Below, one piece after another: positions 1-12,690 of a stretch of 64,000 nt of DNA. The translations under genes were made by a program, and so were the position numbers. The notes beneath the pieces were generated by a model, which worked only from the letters and a program-made list of their open reading frames with translations, was not told the DNA's origin and did not search any database. The DNA comes from Henckelia pumila. Its lineage: Eukaryota; Streptophyta; Magnoliopsida; Lamiales; Gesneriaceae. The DNA is taken from assembly GCF_033568475.1 (NCBI RefSeq), contig NW_027331833.1, positions 496,001 through 560,000 of the forward strand. Direction: 5' to 3'. Each line of letters begins with the position of its first letter. The first letter of the stretch is position 1.

Positions 1-1020
1 ACCGTTATCTGTCAACCGAGCTAAATACATAAACCGGCTATTGCTCAACTAATCTGGACTGAGCTCATAAGTTGCTATATATCTGACGAATTCAAAAGTC
101 ACGAATTCTTAGTATCGGATAGTTGACAAGACAACTCAAATGCAAATGAAGAAGCATTTAAGGATTCGTCTGATAAAGTGAGAAAAGTCATAAATAGCAT
201 TTAATGTCGAGACACATTGAATAGACAATTTAAGGCGCTCCGAGTATAGATACTTCAGAAGATAAAGTCCTTTCACAAATCAGGAATGAAATCTGATACT
301 CAAGACGTTTTCCTATCGTTTACAAAAAGAAAAAGACGTTGAAAAAAACTGATATAAATATTAGAGCTCATCAAGAAGAAAAAGAGAACAACGTCCACAC
401 AAAAATATTTGCATACTTGAGCACTTGACACTACTCTGAATACTCGACTGCTCACTTAACCCTTCTCTTCAAAAGCACATCTGATCTATCAAAGAGATCT
501 ACTCAAGGGTTACTCAGATCCAAGCTGTTGTTTGAAGAACACTCATCGTCACAAGGATTTGAGAATCTAAGCTCTCAAGCAGCTTAGACATTTATCATCG
601 TCAACTGAAGAAAAGTTTGATAAGAACTTGAGATCTTATCAGTGTAAATCTAGGAGTTCCATCTTAGGCGATTGATAAGTCCTAACTTGGATCGGGTGTA
701 TTACAAAACGTTGTAATAACCAAAGTCTTTTAGTGTATCCTTCCCGTGAGAAAGAAGGGGTGACGTAGGAGTTTGATCTCCGAACATCCATAAACATATC
801 TGTGTCCATTTACTTTAAAACATTACTCTACTCTCCATCTTTATCACCTAGCTTAGTGAGAACTGTTTCCGTACTATTTGAAGTAGTTCTTATTTATCTA
901 GGAAGCTAAAAGAAAAATCGATTGAGTGGACTAACATTTGCTCAATCATCGTACCTTTTAAAGTAAAAGTTTATAAGTGTGTATTCACCCCCTCTCTACA
1001 CACGCTACCGATCCCCAACA
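1..1020 (+). mobile_element. 5' LTR (partial) of Sirevirus-like Ty1/copia element
   Basis: This is the right-hand 1020 bp of the 5' LTR of the outermost element. It matches the split 3' LTR (20247-20494 plus 29280-30228) almost colinearly. By that alignment about 168 bp lie before the window. It ends in CCGATCCCCAACA immediately before a primer-binding site. A TATA-like TATAAATA at 353-360 is followed by the likely transcription start region. The left target-site duplication is outside the window. Confidence 0.93.
353..360 (+). promoter_or_regulatory. TATA box of the copia LTR
   Basis: TATAAATA lies in the LTR about 660 bp before its 3' end. The 3' LTR has the counterpart ATATAAAAA at about 29550. 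This placement fits a U3/R boundary, so transcription would start around 385. The start site is inferred. Confidence 0.5.
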
Positions 1021-1022
1021 AG

Positions 1023-1034
1023 TGGTATCAGAGA
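1023..1034 (+). promoter_or_regulatory. Primer-binding site (initiator tRNA-Met type)
   Basis: TGGTATCAGAGA begins two bases after the LTR end. It is the usual complement of the 3' end of initiator methionine tRNA in plant copia elements. It fixes the LTR end at 1020 and the + orientation of the element. Confidence 0.9.
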
Positions 1035-1064
1035 GAGTTTTTCTCTTAGCTGCTGATATTCATC

Positions 1065-2114
1065 ATGAATTCGCTAAATAAAATCCCTATATTTTCTAAG
1101 GAAGATTATGACGACTGGAAAGCACGTATGCAGGCACATATTTCTTCTCAAGATGATGATATGTGGTACATCATCACCGATGAACCTATGAAAATTCTTA
1201 AAGTCAATATTGTTATAGCCATATCGGGAGGCGAACCACAGATGGTTGAGAAAACCAAAGCATAATGGAGCACGGAGGACCAGAAGAAATCAAATCTTGA
1301 TAACGTGGCTGAAGATTTACTATACAAGACGTTGGAAAAAAACATGTTTAGCAAGATCAAGACGTGTTCTACCGCAAAGGAAATCTGGGAGAAGCTTACT
1401 CAACTGTGCTAAGAAAACGATCAAACCAAAGAAAACAAACTCACTGTAGCAATTCAAAAATTTGACAATGCCAAAATGAAAGCAGGAGAAACTATGGCTG
1501 AGTTTGATGAAAGATTTAGCAATATTGTTTGTGAACTTATTTTTCTTGGTAAAATATACACTAATCGTGAAATTGCTTTGAAGGTTATGCGAGCACTGCC
1601 TAGAGAATGGGACGTCAAGACCGTAGCCATGAGAGAATCAAAAGATCTAAACAAATTGGAGCTTCATGATTTATTTGCAGATCTCAAGGCATACGAGTTT
1701 GAACCCGAAATTAGAAAAGAGGAAGAACCATCTGTCTTGAATCCCACTAAGGCATTTACATCAACTATCTCATCTCAACCGACTGAGGAAGGATCAGCAA
1801 AGAAGACAGCTGAGCAGATGAGTAGTGAAGCAATGTCCCTCTTCATAAAAAGGTTCAGTAAGTTTATGCATAAGAATAAAACAAAGTTTAACAAACCTTA
1901 TTACAAACAAGACCATATAGAGGATGGTCCTGCGTGTTTTAACTGTGGCAAGAAAGGCCACTTCATTGCAGAATGCACTAAGCCCAAGAATGATGAGAAA
2001 AAGATGCACTATGAGAAGAAGAAAGGAAAAGAAGGAAGGAGATCGTTCAGAAAGAATAAAGAACAAAGAGTACTAGTTGCAAATGAAGGAAAAAGCAAAT
2101 GGGCAGAAACATAA
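1065..2114 (+). pseudogene. Ty1/copia gag (broken)
   Basis: One reading frame runs from the ATG 45 bp after the LTR to a stop at 2112-2114, interrupted by in-frame stops near 1263 and 1410. The first third reads like the N-terminal capsid region of plant copia gag, with the typical start MNSLNKIPIFSKEDYDDWK. A UBN2-type gag segment follows. A CCHC zinc knuckle (CFNCGKKGHFIAEC, CX2CX4HX4C) lies at about 1934-1977, followed by a Lys/Glu-rich tail. The protein would bind and package element RNA. The protease-integrase frame follows in another phase, so a frameshift lies near 2100-2140. It is not functional. Confidence 0.9.
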
Positions 2115-4010
2115 TCAAAATCATCTGACACAGATAGCTGAAGAAGAGCAAGTTCAATGCCTTATGGCTGACCCTCAGAATGAGGAAGAAGATACTGAGG
2201 TACTCTCAGTAAAATCAGTCGAGAAGAACAAACCCATAAAAAAGACAACTTTGTATCTTGATAGTGGATGCTCAAGACATATGACTAGAAACAAAGAGTT
2301 AATATCCGAAATCATCCATTACAAAGGACCTAAAATAATTTTTGGAGATAATTCAAAGGGTAAGACTGTGGGTAAGGGTAAGATTACTCATGATAATATC
2401 ATTATTAATGACGTATTGCTTGTTGATAATCTATGCTATAACCTGATCAGCATCAGTCAATTATGTGATAATGGTCATACTGTTGAATTTCACAAGCACT
2501 CATGCACGATCAAATCTAGTAATGGTGAAATCATGTTAACTGAACTAAGAGAACAAAACACATATAGGCTAAACTGGAAATGTGAACAACCATTAGTTCC
2601 TACTTGTTTTGTTGTTCAAAGTGATAAGTAGTGGTTATGGCATAAGCAGCTCAATCATTTGAATTTCAAGTCCATTAAACATCTGAGTAAACATGATTTG
2701 GTTATTGGCCTACACAAAGGAGATTTTAAAAAGAATAGAGTTTTTTTGGCTTGTCAGCAGGGCAAACAAGTGAGAGCTACTTTTAAAACAAAATGGTGCA
2801 TATCTTCTTCTAAATGCTTAGACCTGTTGCACATGTATCTGTTTGGTCCTATACCGGTCAGGAGCTTAGGGGGAATGAGGATTGTAGATGATTACTCTAG
2901 TTTTACCTGGGTAATTTTTTTATCTTCCAAAGATCAAACAGCTACTCACCTGATAAAAATTTTAAAACGTTTGCAAAATGAGAAACGTACTGGGATAGAT
3001 CGGATCAGGAGTGATAGAGAAACTGAATTTTTAAACAAAATCCTTGAATCCTATCTAGATGACTAGGGAATCAAGCATGAGTTATGAGCTGCACAAACTC
3101 CACAGCAAAATGGTGTTGCTGAGAGAATAAATCGTACTTTTAAAAAAACAGCTAGAACTATGATTTCCGACTCTAACGTCTCTCAAAAACTTTGGGCAGA
3201 AGCAATTAACACAACATGTTATACTCAAAACAGATATATGATTAACAAAAGACACAACAAGATACCATATGAGATCTGGAATGGCACAAAACCCGTTGTT
3301 TCATACTTTAAAATTTTTGGCTGCAAGTGCTTTATCCATGACAATGGTAAACATCGTTTAACAGCCTTTGATGCAAAAAAGCAAAGGAATGCATATTCAT
3401 TGGATATTCCTCAGTCAGCCGAGCTTATAGAGTTTTTAACAAAAAGCCACTGACAGTAGAGGGAACCATTCATGTTATTTTTTATGAAGCTACTGTATGC
3501 GCAGATAAATCTCAAACAGATATCAAAGATATAGCAAACAGACTTGAATCAACTGTTCTAAACGAAGAAAGTGACAGTGATGAACCTCCCATCAGGAGAA
3601 TTGAACTAGAGCCTCAGACAATTCAACCTAATGAGGAACATATCAGTCAAGATCACGAGGATCCAAGGGTGGAATAAGAAGTTGTCACACCTGACAACAC
3701 AGTTGGAACAAATAATAACACTTCAAGAAATCAGGACACAAATCCTCTTGGACCATGTCTCCGGGGGAGTAAAGATCATCCACCTGGGCTGGTCATCGGT
3801 AACCCTGTCGCCCCTCTACGAACTAGAAATCAAATTATCAATGAACTACTGCATGCAACATTTATATCGCAGCTAGAACCCAAACAAGTTGATGAAGAAT
3901 TACAAGATGCTAGCTGGATTGAAGCAATGCAAGAGAAACTCAATCAGTTCACTAGAAACAAAGTCTGGAATCTAGTTCGTTGACCGAAGAATCAAAATAT
4001 CATAGGCACC
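2115..4010 (+). pseudogene. Ty1/copia pol, protease and integrase part (broken, interrupted by insertion)
   Basis: The protease motif is LYLDSGCSRHM, with its active-site Asp at about 2260. Next comes the GAG-pre-integrase segment (WLWHKQLNHLNF, just after a TAG at 2629-2631). The integrase core keeps the sequences around IVDDYSSFTW and TPQQNGVAERINRT; an in-frame TAG at 3064-3066 and another stop nearby break it. After about 3450 the coding frame shifts by one base. It then runs into the start of the reverse transcriptase region (DASWIEAMQEKLNQF, about 3905-3950) and is cut at 4010 by the minus-strand element. The order protease-integrase-RT shows Ty1/copia. The remaining pol resumes at 14114. 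Confidence 0.9.
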
Positions 4011-5420
4011 TGTTGTGAAAAATTCTCGCAAGCGTACGAGTGTCAAGTTTTAATATAGTGAATAATTCAGATATCGATCCCACAAGGAGTAAAATGAAAA
4101 TATTCAGTACTTGTAATTAAAATAGTCTAAACTTTATCTAGAAAATCAAATTTCAGAATTTCGCAGAAAATAAATAATCAATGAGTTTTGATAAGCACGC
4201 ACACAACTTTCAGATAAAATCAATCAGAGAAAAATGGTCTAGAGGTATAGATTTCACCTGGTTTCAACAACAATCAATCCTAATTAATTTAGTTTCATGA
4301 ATTCCAGTCAATTAATAGCCAAGAACACTTAAGTTTATTATTTTCCTCTCACGAGCAACAAATAATGTTTATCAACTACAATTCAATTCCAATATCCCTA
4401 TTAAGAATTTACCGCAGTGATCTATCACAAAACAATGTTCTCTTTAAAAGCTCTGTTAAAATTATACACTCTCCCGAGCTGTATAAATAATTAACAGTGT
4501 ATTTTCCAATGGTCCTATTCAAAATCCTCTCTCCCGAGCAATGATTTCAAATAAATATAACAAATCAATTATTGATCAGATAATTGAAAAGACAATCAAT
4601 TCTAGAAAAAAACAATTAATCTAGAAGAAACTCAATTCAATAAAATCAAAAATTAATGAAAGCGTCTACACCAGGTTCCATCCGACCTCTAGACTCTAAA
4701 AATTTAGTTCATAATAAAATTCTGAATAAAACAAAACATGTTCAAAAATCCAAACATATTCAGAATTAAATAAATAAAAGATAAAAGAAACAAATCTGTC
4801 ATCGACGCCGTGTCCGATCTATCGATCTCCGTCTTCGTTCTTCAATTAAAAGCTCCAGAATATTCGTCACAGAAAATCTCACGATCAAAACCTTTCTCTC
4901 TCTGATGTAAGTAAGTTTGTGTTGTGGCGGCTCCTCCTCTGATGGAATTAAATTCCCTTTTATATCGTGTGAAAAAGCCAACTCAAAAGCCCAATAGAAT
5001 AATTGCCCAAAATAATAAAACTTTCCAAACAGCAGCGGGGCGGGCGCGCTAGGAACGGAGCGGGCTCGCCTTGAGTTCGAAAATCCAATTCTCCAATCTT
5101 CAGAGCAGTAGCGCGAAGCGCTTACAATTAGCGCTAACGAAGGCCCATTTACAAAAGCCTATTAACCTTCTTTCTCTGTACGTTCTTTTCTTCTTTTCTT
5201 TTTTCCTTTCTTTTATTCTTTTCTATTCTCTTCTAAATTCTCATTTTCTTCCTCTTCTCCATAAAATCTCAATTTTCTTCTATTTTCCTTTTCTTTTCCA
5301 AATAAATTCAATAATTCTCTGCAAGCACAAAAACAACAAAACAATCACATAAATCTGCTCGAAACAAACAATTAACAATTAAAATCATATATAAATTAAG
5401 TGTATAAAATGCACTTATCA
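4011..5420 (-). repeat. 3' LTR of the Athila/Tat-like element
   Basis: Read on minus, it starts TGATAAGTGC and ends TTTTTCACAACA. It is nearly identical to the LTR at 12691-14113. A purine-rich run (TTTGGGGGTATT on minus, 5421-5432) next to it is the polypurine tract. A GC-rich patch at 5033-5140 holds GCGGGCGCGC, GCGGGCTCGCC and GCGCGAAGCGC motifs in otherwise AT-rich sequence. Confidence 0.92.
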
Positions 5421-6916
5421 AATACCCCCAAACTTAGACTTTTGCTATTCCCGAGCAAAACTATTAAAAACCAATAAATTCCAAAAACTCAATCTCTCAA
5501 CCCATACGAATAGCCAAGAAATATTATGGAGCAATGGCCTCAGCAATGATTTCAAAAAATTTCAAATCCAATCATATCACACCCAACTAACACTTAAAAA
5601 TTTCAGTCATAACAAAATAACCGCATAAACTCACAATTTCCGCAACTCACGTTTCAAAACACCCTTATCCAAGTTCAATTCAAACATTTATAGATCATGA
5701 GAACTTTTCAAGGTAGCATAGGATCAAATTATAGGAATATAAATAAAAAACACTCACAAATAGGTAAATGCAACGAATAAGCGTGTGTGCGTGTTTCGAT
5801 CAAAATTCATAATCATTAAAAGCATCAATCAACAGTTCATAGGCTAAATTCTCGCAACTCTTCTCCACTAGTATATTGGGCAACTGAGACTCGGTCAATA
5901 GGACTTAATTAGCTTATAGTGTAAGGCCTGGCTCACGGCTACAAACAAAAGATAAGAATTCAAATAAGGAGTAATTCATATTTATGCTCAAATTACGACT
6001 CCTTTTCTTTCACAATTTCATATTTTTTTTCCACTTCGTTGATTTTTTCAACTTTTCACGCTTTCTTTCACAACTTTTTTCAACTTTTTTTTTTCTACTA
6101 CCTCTTTTCATATTTTCAATTCATCCATCACATCATTCCATTTTTCACAAATAACATCAGGAGCATATAACATTTTAACACTCAAATTACTCCCTTAAAG
6201 GTAGGAATTAGTGTTTAGGCTAATTAGGTAGTCAATGTAGGACCTTGAAAAAATGACGAATGGGGGTTTAATCACACGTTTACACGCATGACATTCGATT
6301 TTCAATAAAGCTCAAACAAGGTACTAGGGATAAAATAGATTAATAGGTAGCTTGAAAGGCTCAAACGAATTCAGAAAAATCGCCTAAATCATCCCTAATC
6401 ACAGTTTTGCCTGTATTTCGCCTCGAAGAGTGTTTGAACTAGTTCTAGACAAGTCTCAATCCACAATTAAATCATACAAATTTCCAATCAGTGCAAAAAA
6501 AAATAATCATCAGCAGTTAATGATGATTTTTCAACAAATTCAGATTTTCGCATCTCAATGTACTAATAAACGTGTAGGCTCAAATAGGCAACTAAGGATA
6601 AACTAATTCAATGAAAATCAGGCCTAAAAAATCCAAACAATGCCTCAATCATATCTATGTCTGTATATCTCAAAAATCAGATTCAAGTATTAATCACAGA
6701 GTATATAAGAAATTGTTCATTCAATTGGTTCCATTTTTTTCAAAAATATTTGTCAGATCGGTAGACAATCATGGATATCAGTTATAGCACAAAATTTTTT
6801 CATCATTGGCCATGCATCCAATTCTTTCTCAACTTCTTTTCAACTCAACTCAACTAACACTACTAAACTCAACAAAAAATTTTATCTATGAAGCACACAT
6901 AATATTCAACCAAACA
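5421..6916 (-). other. Non-coding interior of the Athila/Tat-like element
   Basis: There is no credible reading frame. The sequence next to the LTR (CCCCCAAACTTAGACTTTTGC on +, then CCCGAGCAAAA) is the kind of conserved non-coding 3' region seen in Athila/Tat elements. The rest is AT-rich with pyrimidine runs (about 6000-6130). Confidence 0.6.
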
Positions 6917-8882
6917 TGTGAGACCTCGATTCTAATTATCTAATCTCAGAATAAACAATAATTACGCATACAAGATCTAAGATTAAAAGCAAATTTTTTT
7001 TTTTTTTACACAGGGTGACGCGCGGGCGCGCCACCCGAGGCGCGAGCGTGCATACAGACCTGCCCGGGCCTCCGAGAAAGGGAGCAGAATGCGCGGGCGC
7101 TCCTCACCAGGCGCGGGCGCGCATGGCCTGCTGTTTTAGCTCAAAATAAGGCTCCAAAAGTGCAATCTAACACCCGGAAAGGCTCCGACATGATCCAACT
7201 AACACTATTCCAACAACGAAGTATTCAATTACAAGAAAGAGTAGAACATGCATCAATTCTAAGTTCCAAAATCCAAAATACAAATCGAGTTCGAATACAA
7301 TCTAAGTTCGATTTCAAATTCGACTTTTACAATAACAAGGCCTCACTCTATCAACTCATCCACCTAGCCATGCGATCTCTGACTCGGTCCTGCCCCACCT
7401 GTTGCCAAGCACACATACAAAGACAAGACAACAGCCGGATAATCCGGTGAGAATAATATTCCCAGTAAAATAGACAAACATGCAATATCATAAAAACATC
7501 TCAAACGAAATGCATCATCTTCTAGATATTCATAAAACAACCATGAAATTCCGCAAGAATGTCTAAAACTCAATTCATATGCATAAATGCAATGCATGTA
7601 TTTAAAATCTGGGATTATCAAGTCGGATAATCAAAACATTTCTGCTTTTGCTTTTGGGATCCCGAGGACGAGATCACGTAAACGACTCACCGACTCTCCC
7701 GATCGAGGTGGTGTTACGTATCTCCATCCTCTAGACTTTGGTGCGACTATAAGGAGTATGCTAGCACTAGGTGAAACGGCTACACCCAGGCCACTCACAA
7801 TATAATCCCCAAAACGTCTATCATCAAAAGGGTCGTCCTGCCCGCTACTCAAATCAAGGATTCATGTTCAAGATGAATGAAATTCAAAACATAACTCAAA
7901 TAATTCAAATAATCAAATAACATGCAAGTATGTGATTCTTCGGAACACTCGAATCAAGTCGGATTCGAGTCACACGTTCCATTCAAATCTAAGTCATCTT
8001 ATACCTCTTTTCAACAACTTCGATGCTCCAAACCTGGAAACAACAACGATTCCTCAATCAAGATTCAATCAAACTACTTCAATCGATAATAAGAAATCGA
8101 TACTATACCGGCTACAATCTCCAAGTCGAACAAAGCTGAAATCTCGCAACTCCACTGGCCTCAAATCAATCTGTGGAAGAAGTAATAAAGGCTCGAGATT
8201 AACATACAACTCAAACAAAGGCTTGGCTCAACAATTCGAACCGATAAACAATCCAAAACTCAAACCGACGGCATAACGGCTATAATCTGATCAAACCGGA
8301 AATGCAGACAGCAGTTCAATAACGATATAACCTCATATCAATGCCCAAAACAACAATAACAAGGCAACCCATCAATCTCAAAATCCAAGTTTTCGAAAAT
8401 GGCTTCCAAAAATCATAATAAATCCGAACGTCGCTCTAATTCAAAACTGACAGATAATAAACGATCAGAACTCCACCAAGAACAACATACTAGAATCTAA
8501 ATCGATTCTAACAACCTCCGAAAAACAAAACATATCCGATCGGAGAAATACTTACGGTAGAACGAAGCTCTCGCAGCCGTGATCGCTAATCTGCCTTCAG
8601 AAATAAATTCTAACAGACGGATCGTGCTTGGGGTGAAATCTGGGAGCTCAAGGAGACGTCCATGGCGTCTAGAGAGGGAGGAGGCGTGTTGGGGAAGGGG
8701 ATGAAGTGAAAAGGTAAGTCAACTCAAGCTTAAATATCTAACAATCTCAATATTTGCACTTTAGTCCCTGAAAAATCCGAAATTTGCAAAAAGGACCCTG
8801 ATCAAAATCAAGTCGGCTCTTGAACTCTGGAATCTCCGATTATCTCAAATAAAGTCGATTAAGATAAAATCGGGGCGTTACA
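6917..8882 (-). mobile_element. Solo LTR of a Ty3/gypsy (Tekay-like) element
   Basis: A single LTR of 1966 bp. Read on minus it starts TGTAACGCCCC and ends GAGGTCTCACA. It has a perfect 5-bp target duplication AAACA on both sides (6912-6916 and 8883-8887). It matches the LTRs at 20495-22546 and 33670-35713 over long stretches, for example the part around 7380-7450. No internal region remains, so it probably arose by LTR-LTR recombination. Where its relatives carry three CGATCG palindromes, it has three or four GCGCGGGCGC-type motifs (7018-7122). Confidence 0.93.
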
Positions 8883-10278
8883 AAACAACACTCAACCAAT
8901 CAACAATATCATACACTGATTCACCCCCCAAACTTAATATAATCATTGTCCCTAATGATTAAAAACAAAGAGAACGAACAAGGGACTCATACCTTCGACA
9001 CCGAGCATCAGGACTCGATGTAATCAAAATTTCCACGAAAAATAATTCGCAACCACAAGACCATGAGAGAGATGGTGGAGATACACGACTTAGCATCCAA
9101 TTTAACCTGAAAAGAGTACATGCACTCGATTAAAACACAAAAATGGAAACCCAAAGCATGCAAGACACAATGCTTAATGGCTAATAAAAAATTTTTTTTT
9201 GAACGCGTATAGTGGAGCCATCAGATGTGAATGCGCAAGGAAGAAGGGCCGTTGAAAGGCGTGTGATCGCAAGGTGATGTTGCCTTAAGAACTCGAAGGT
9301 GCATGGAAGGAGTGCTCGTTGTCGCACAAGTAAAATAAAAGGATGAGCGTCACTATCTCATGTACGGAGCAGCTGGTAAAACACGATCATGCATGGTATT
9401 GTTGCTGAAGATTTGTTTGCTCAATAGGAGGCTGGGCTGCATAGGGCTCGAAGGTTCGCTGGTGGAAGCTCCTTTGCACAGGAGAGGTGCTGCTGCTATA
9501 ACTTTCAAGTGCATAGGAGTACGAGCTATAAGCTGCTTGTTTGTGCAAGGATGAAGCGCAGATGACAAATGGAAGCGCGATTGTGCTAGGTAGATGCACA
9601 CTTTGGTGATTGTTAGCGCAAAAGTGAATCTTGGATGCGCGTTTGCGCTGAAGTAGGCGCGGATGGAGAGGCCTGGTTAGCGCTAGATGGTGCACTATCG
9701 CGCATGGGGATCGTTGTTAGCGCTTGGGTGCTGCGCTGATGGTGGGGTGGGATGAGCGCGATTGCGCTGGTAACTAGCGCAGATTGGAATGCTGGTAGCG
9801 CTATAGCGCAAGCTTAATCGCTCTTGGGGAGATTTTTTTGCGCAGAGGGCTGGGGAATGGGAAGATGCGCGATTGCGCTGGTTGTTGCGCAAACGAGTTG
9901 TGCGATTTCACAAAGAAGATGCGCTAATGGCTAAGCTTCATGCGGTGAGGAGGCGCGGGCGCTCGAGATAATGGCGCGGGCGCGCCTTTAATTCGCAAAG
10001 CATCGCCAATTTCATCCAGGTAAGGCGCGGGCGCTATGATAAATGGGGCGCGCCGCTTGCTCGAATTTGAGATTTCTGGAGCCTGAAATTTTTATTTTTT
10101 TTTTGAAAATTAAGAAAAATTAGGCTTCAAAAATTGATAACAAAATAATTAAAAAATAAATAAATAACAAAATTAAATAAACTAAAAATAAAAGCAAATA
10201 AAATAAAATAAAAAAAAATGCTTGGGTTGCCTCCCAAGTAGCGCTTGGTTTATAGTCGTCAGCCTGACTTTCACCGGA
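8883..10278 (-). other. Non-coding interior of the Athila/Tat-like element, with a GCGC-dense tract
   Basis: No supported gene. A second polypurine-like site (TTTGGGGGG on minus) lies near 8926-8935. From about 9540 to 10060 the sequence is packed with GCGC, AGCGC and GCGCGGGCGC motifs, and short frames there have no recognisable domains. At about 10215-10260, just after the gag frame, is a short conserved stretch (CTTGGGTTGCCTCCCAAG on +) that I recognise from Athila/Tat-type elements. Confidence 0.55.
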
Positions 10279-12558
10279 TTAATTCTTCTCTTTCTCTTTC
10301 ACTCGCCAAATAAATTCCACAAACCGCCTGTTAAATTTTTCTTTCTTCTTCTTCGCGGTTTTCTTCATCGATAAATTTTGCGCTTTACTCTTTGATTCAA
10401 CCTCAACATTAGCTCTTGGACAGCTCTCCAACTTCACAACCGGTTCAATTAAGCACAATTCTTCAATGGGTGGAGTGGGTGCTTTCGTGAATAAGTTGAA
10501 GACCACTCATTCGTACTCCACACCCATCAATAATTCACCCTTCTTGACATCTATTTTGGCATCAGCAGTAGCCAAAAACGGGCGTCCAAAAATCCGCGGA
10601 GCACCATGATCCGCTTCAATATCCAAATCACAAAATCCGCTGGGAAGATCAATTTATCCACCTTGACTAGAACATCTTCAACAATTCCTAGTGGATATGT
10701 AATGCTCCGATCCGCCAATTGCAATGAAATCTTAGTCGATTTCATGTCTTCCAACTCCAAGGCCCTGTAAATAGATAATGGCATTAAGTTAATACTGGCC
10801 CCTAAATCACAAAGTGCATTATTAAAATGAAAACCACTAATAGAACAAGGAATAGTAAAACTCCCTGGATCCTTAAGATTTTGTGGAATCTTCTTTTGAA
10901 GCACCGCACTGCACTCTTCATTCAAATTCACCACCTCGTTCTCTAGCAGTCTCCTTTTCTTAGACATTATCTCCTTGATGAATTTTGCATAATTTGGCAT
11001 TTGCTCCAAAGCATCAGCAAAGGGGATGTTGATGTGAATTTTCTTGAAAATCTCCAAAAACTTGGAGAATTGATCATCCAATGCTTTCTTCTTGAACCTC
11101 TGTGGGTAGGGAAGTGGAGGCTTGTACATCGGTTTCGGCTCAGTTTTAAGCTCCTTATCTTTGACTTTCTTCTCAAATTTCTCCTCTTCAATAGCAGGTT
11201 CTTGGACTCCAACTTCTTTTCCACTTCTCAACTCTATGGCATTGCACTGTTCCTTAGGATTCACCTCAGTATTGCTAGGTAACTGGCCGCGGTTGTTTTC
11301 TTTCAGTGCGTTTGCCAACTGCCCAATGCTAGTCTCCATGGATTGCAACACCGCGCCCATGTTGTTCATGTGCGTCTCCAAGCTGTCAAGGCGAGACTCA
11401 GTTCTGGCCATCCTCTTACCTGATTCCTGCACAAAAGTACTAACCACATCCTCCAAAGACGGCTTACCCTCACTCTTATTTGTCATGAACCCCGAAGGAT
11501 TCAACAAATTATTATTGTTAGCATAAGAAAAATTTTCATGATTTCGCAAGCTAGGATGGTAAGTATTAGGGACAGGGTTACCTCTGTAAGCTCCATAACC
11601 TCGGTAGCCATTAGGAGTGATATAATTAACTTCCTCTAGGGCGTGTGATCCTTCAACTCCAGTTGAATCTGCAACATTAATCTTATTCAAAGAAGCTACC
11701 TGTGTAGTCAGTGCAGATAATTGAGCGGTGATGGATGTGAGAGGATCCACTACATACACTCCAGCCGGCTTCTTGACTCCCATACATGCTCAGATGGACA
11801 TTGAAAACTATTAACCGTCATCTGTTCCAGCATATCGTAGGCCTGTACGGGGTCCTTTGCAAAAATAGTTCCTCCAGAAGCAGAATCCACGTTCATCCTT
11901 GTAGGCTCATTCAGTCCATTGTAAAACCACTCGATCTATTCCCAATCTGCAAAATTGTGGTTAGGACAATGTCTAAGTAATTCTTTGTACCTTTCCCACG
12001 CCTCGTATAGCTGTTCAGTGTCCAACTGCCGGAATGTGCTGATCTCTATCTTCAGTTGGGTGGATTTGGCAGGTGGAAAATATTTCGCAAAAAATTTTTC
12101 TGCCATTCTCTTCCAAGTAGTGATGCTTCCTAGCGGCAGTGATTGCAACCAACTTCTGGCTTGATCCCTGAGAGAAAAAGAAAACAAGCGTAAGCGAATA
12201 ATATCCTCAAACACACCATTAATTTTACCGTATCAGTTATCTTCAAGAAGGTGCGTAGGTGTAGGTGAGGATCAGCAGTGGCGCTCCCATTAAATTGGTT
12301 CTGTTGAACCATGTTGATCAAAGCAGGTTTCAGCTCAAAATTGTTGGCATTGATAGTTCCTCGAGTGATTCCAGAATAGTGAGTCTGGATCGTCGGCCTG
12401 AAGTGATCTCTGATTGGAACCAAGGGAGCTTGATTTAATTCTTCAGCCATTATTTCAATTTCTTCTCTTCTAGCTCTTCTTAAAGCACGTGCAGTGCGCT
12501 CGATCTCCGGATCAAACAGTAGAGAATTAGCACTTTGAGATCGCCGCATAGACTGCAA
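10279..12558 (-). pseudogene. Athila/Tat-like gag and aspartic protease (broken)
   Basis: A gag-protease frame read on minus from the ATG at 12558. The N-terminal part (residues about 1-115) is followed by a frameshift near 12220. The retrotransposon gag domain (FSLRDQARSWLQSLP, about 12190-11940) ends at a stop at 11936. The frame shifts again near 11785. The last long part (11783-10551) has Gln/Asn-rich sequence and then an aspartic protease with the motif CDLGASINLMPLS near 10820-10780. Another frameshift lies near 10640, and a stop near 10507 precedes a Lys-rich tail ending at 10279. With no pol behind it, the protein could only have served packaging and processing. There are at least three frameshifts and two stops, so it is dead. 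Confidence 0.9.
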
Positions 12559-12672
12559 TTAAAAATAAGAAGAAATTAATTAGTAACTTAAAATAAAATA
12601 AAATAAAAACTCTAAATTAAAATCTAGACTAATTGGTAAAAAGACTAAAAAATACTCAAAATTTACTCCTCG

Positions 12673-12690
12673 GCAACGGCGCCAAAAACT
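12673..12690 (-). promoter_or_regulatory. Primer-binding site of the Athila/Tat-like element
   Basis: On minus, the sequence right after the 5' LTR reads AGTTTTTGGCGCCGTTGCCG. GGCGCCGTTGCCG is the common binding site of Athila/Tat elements, usually ascribed to tRNA-Asp. It confirms that 12691-14113 is the 5' LTR. Confidence 0.8.

Noticed and set aside
1023..1034. tRNA gene fragment
   Set aside because: TGGTATCAGAGA is a primer-binding site just after an LTR; there is no cloverleaf around it.
9353..9892. Several overlapping short frames on both strands
   Set aside because: All lie in the GCGC-rich repeat tract, are Arg/Ala/Ser-rich in every frame, and have no domain or start context.
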